The notes under the pieces: generated by a model
The model's input: only the letters and a program-made list of their open reading frames with translations
Database searches by the model: none
Told to the model about the DNA's origin: nothing
Translations under genes and position numbers: made by a program
Source of the DNA: Chloroflexota bacterium
Lineage (GTDB): Bacteria > Chloroflexota > Dehalococcoidia > Lucifugimonadales > JACPCL1
Direction of reading: 5' to 3'
DNA: 7,143 nt
Assembly (NCBI GenBank): GCA_016210395.1
Contig: JACQUI010000203.1
Location: 1 to 7,143 of the forward strand
In this document: positions 6,582-7,143 of the stretch, piece after piece
Numbering within the stretch: position 1 is the stretch's first letter
Layout of the letters: every line of letters begins with the position of its first letter

Positions 6582-7143
6582 GCTAGCTCCCCAGTTTGTT
6601 GGCCATTGGCTTAGGCTGCCGCCAGCAGCACCTTCCCGTGTTCATCGCCGAGATCGACCCTCCCCCGTCTCCACCACAATAAGTAGCTAAGCGACCTCTC
6701 CCAGACGCTCGACCCACTCCGCAATGCCCAGCACGTGGATACCAGATGGGAGCCGGGGTAAGAAAGTCCCGGTTGGAGCCCACTCGCCCCGACCAACTAG
6801 CTAGGCCCCCCGCACTGCCCAACGGCTGCTGTCGAACCTGTACCGCTGCGAGATTGCCGCGCTAGGGGGCTAGAAACGCCATCTCCTGGCGGTCTGCCTG
6901 GGCAGCGGCGGCGGGGGAATCGTACTACCCGGGCTGGAATCGCGCCGTCTTACAGGGCCAGGCAGGGCCAGAGCACCTGCTAGGGCCATCCGGCACCACC
7001 CCGCCTGTTGCCCTAGCGTGATATTATCGCCGCTGGGGCCTGGCCCAGGGGTGAACCATGGTGTATCGGTGCTATTCACAGCGCTAATAACGTTTGCTGT
7101 TGCCTGCGGCCCAGTTCGGCACCAAGCGATAAGACTAAGGCGC
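6582..7143. other. Gene-free stretch downstream of hicA
   Basis: No reading frame here shows convincing coding character on either strand: the open frames are short, with mixed Pro/Arg/Ser/Trp-rich translations. Stop codons are frequent on the plus strand. Small features are a 10-bp palindrome GAGCTAGCTC just after hicA, a tandem 10-mer CAGGGCCAG(G/A) at 6953-6972, and an AT-rich spot GATATTATC near 7020-7028. On the minus strand, the 3' part of a frame ending near 6611 (RRGRVDLGDEHGKVLLAAA) looks protein-like and might be a decayed gene. I recognise no tRNA, terminator or insertion-sequence ends. Confidence 0.5.

Noticed and set aside
2591..6728. 9-bp match (CGCAATGCC) at 2591-2599 and 6720-6728, considered as att direct repeats
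   Set aside because: A 9-mer repeated within 7 kb is expected many times by chance, and the flanking bases diverge.
6750..6800. tRNA-like TPsiC arm (GGTTGGAGCCC)
   Set aside because: It does not match the GGTTCRA consensus, and no anticodon or D arm can be folded upstream.
7033..7050. CTGGG/CCCAG hairpin near the right end as a terminator
   Set aside because: Only 5 bp of stem, no T-run on either strand and no gene leading into it.

Overview
The window is GC-rich bacterial DNA, roughly 60-65% GC by eye, with strongly G/C-biased third codon positions, tight gene packing and clear Shine-Dalgarno sites. No marker gene fixes the taxon. The serine recombinase cluster, the Gly-rich N-terminus of the ABC exporter and the compact hicB-hicA pair remind me of Chloroflexota (Dehalococcoidia-like) genomes, but that is a low-confidence inference. 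The content is that of an accessory or mobile-element region next to a decaying transporter operon.

Left part (1-2583, plus strand): a recombinase module. The 3' end of a small unrecognised gene (1-132) overlaps by 4 bp a small serine resolvase/invertase (129-764). Directly behind it comes a short hypothetical ORF (765-1070), then a large serine recombinase with a zinc ribbon and coiled coil (1000-2583). A promoter-like element with two GTATAC palindromes (918-945) lies inside the hypothetical ORF and probably drives the large recombinase separately.

Middle part (2599-6074, minus strand): two ABC-exporter half-transporter genes in operon order, converging on the recombinase with only 15 bp between stop codons. 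Their nucleotide-binding motifs are complementary. The upstream gene has a consensus LSGGQ but a degenerate Walker B (Asp for Glu) and switch loop (Gln for His). The downstream gene has intact Walker B and His but a divergent LSLGQ. This is the signature of an asymmetric heterodimeric exporter. The upstream gene is broken: its 5' end, including TM1, is missing, and an in-frame deletion equal to 63 codons of its partner has removed TM3-TM4. The downstream gene looks full length. The transporter is therefore probably no longer functional as a heterodimer.

Right part (6118-6581, plus strand): a hicB-hicA toxin-antitoxin pair in antitoxin-first order. It begins about 90 bp beyond the point where homology to the truncated transporter gene stops. 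The remaining 560 bp (6582-7143) carries no gene that I can support.

The most interesting points are the small/large recombinase pair with its own GTATAC promoter, the half-destroyed heterodimeric exporter, and the toxin-antitoxin module at the exporter's breakpoint. I do not see convincing evidence for a wholly new biological system.
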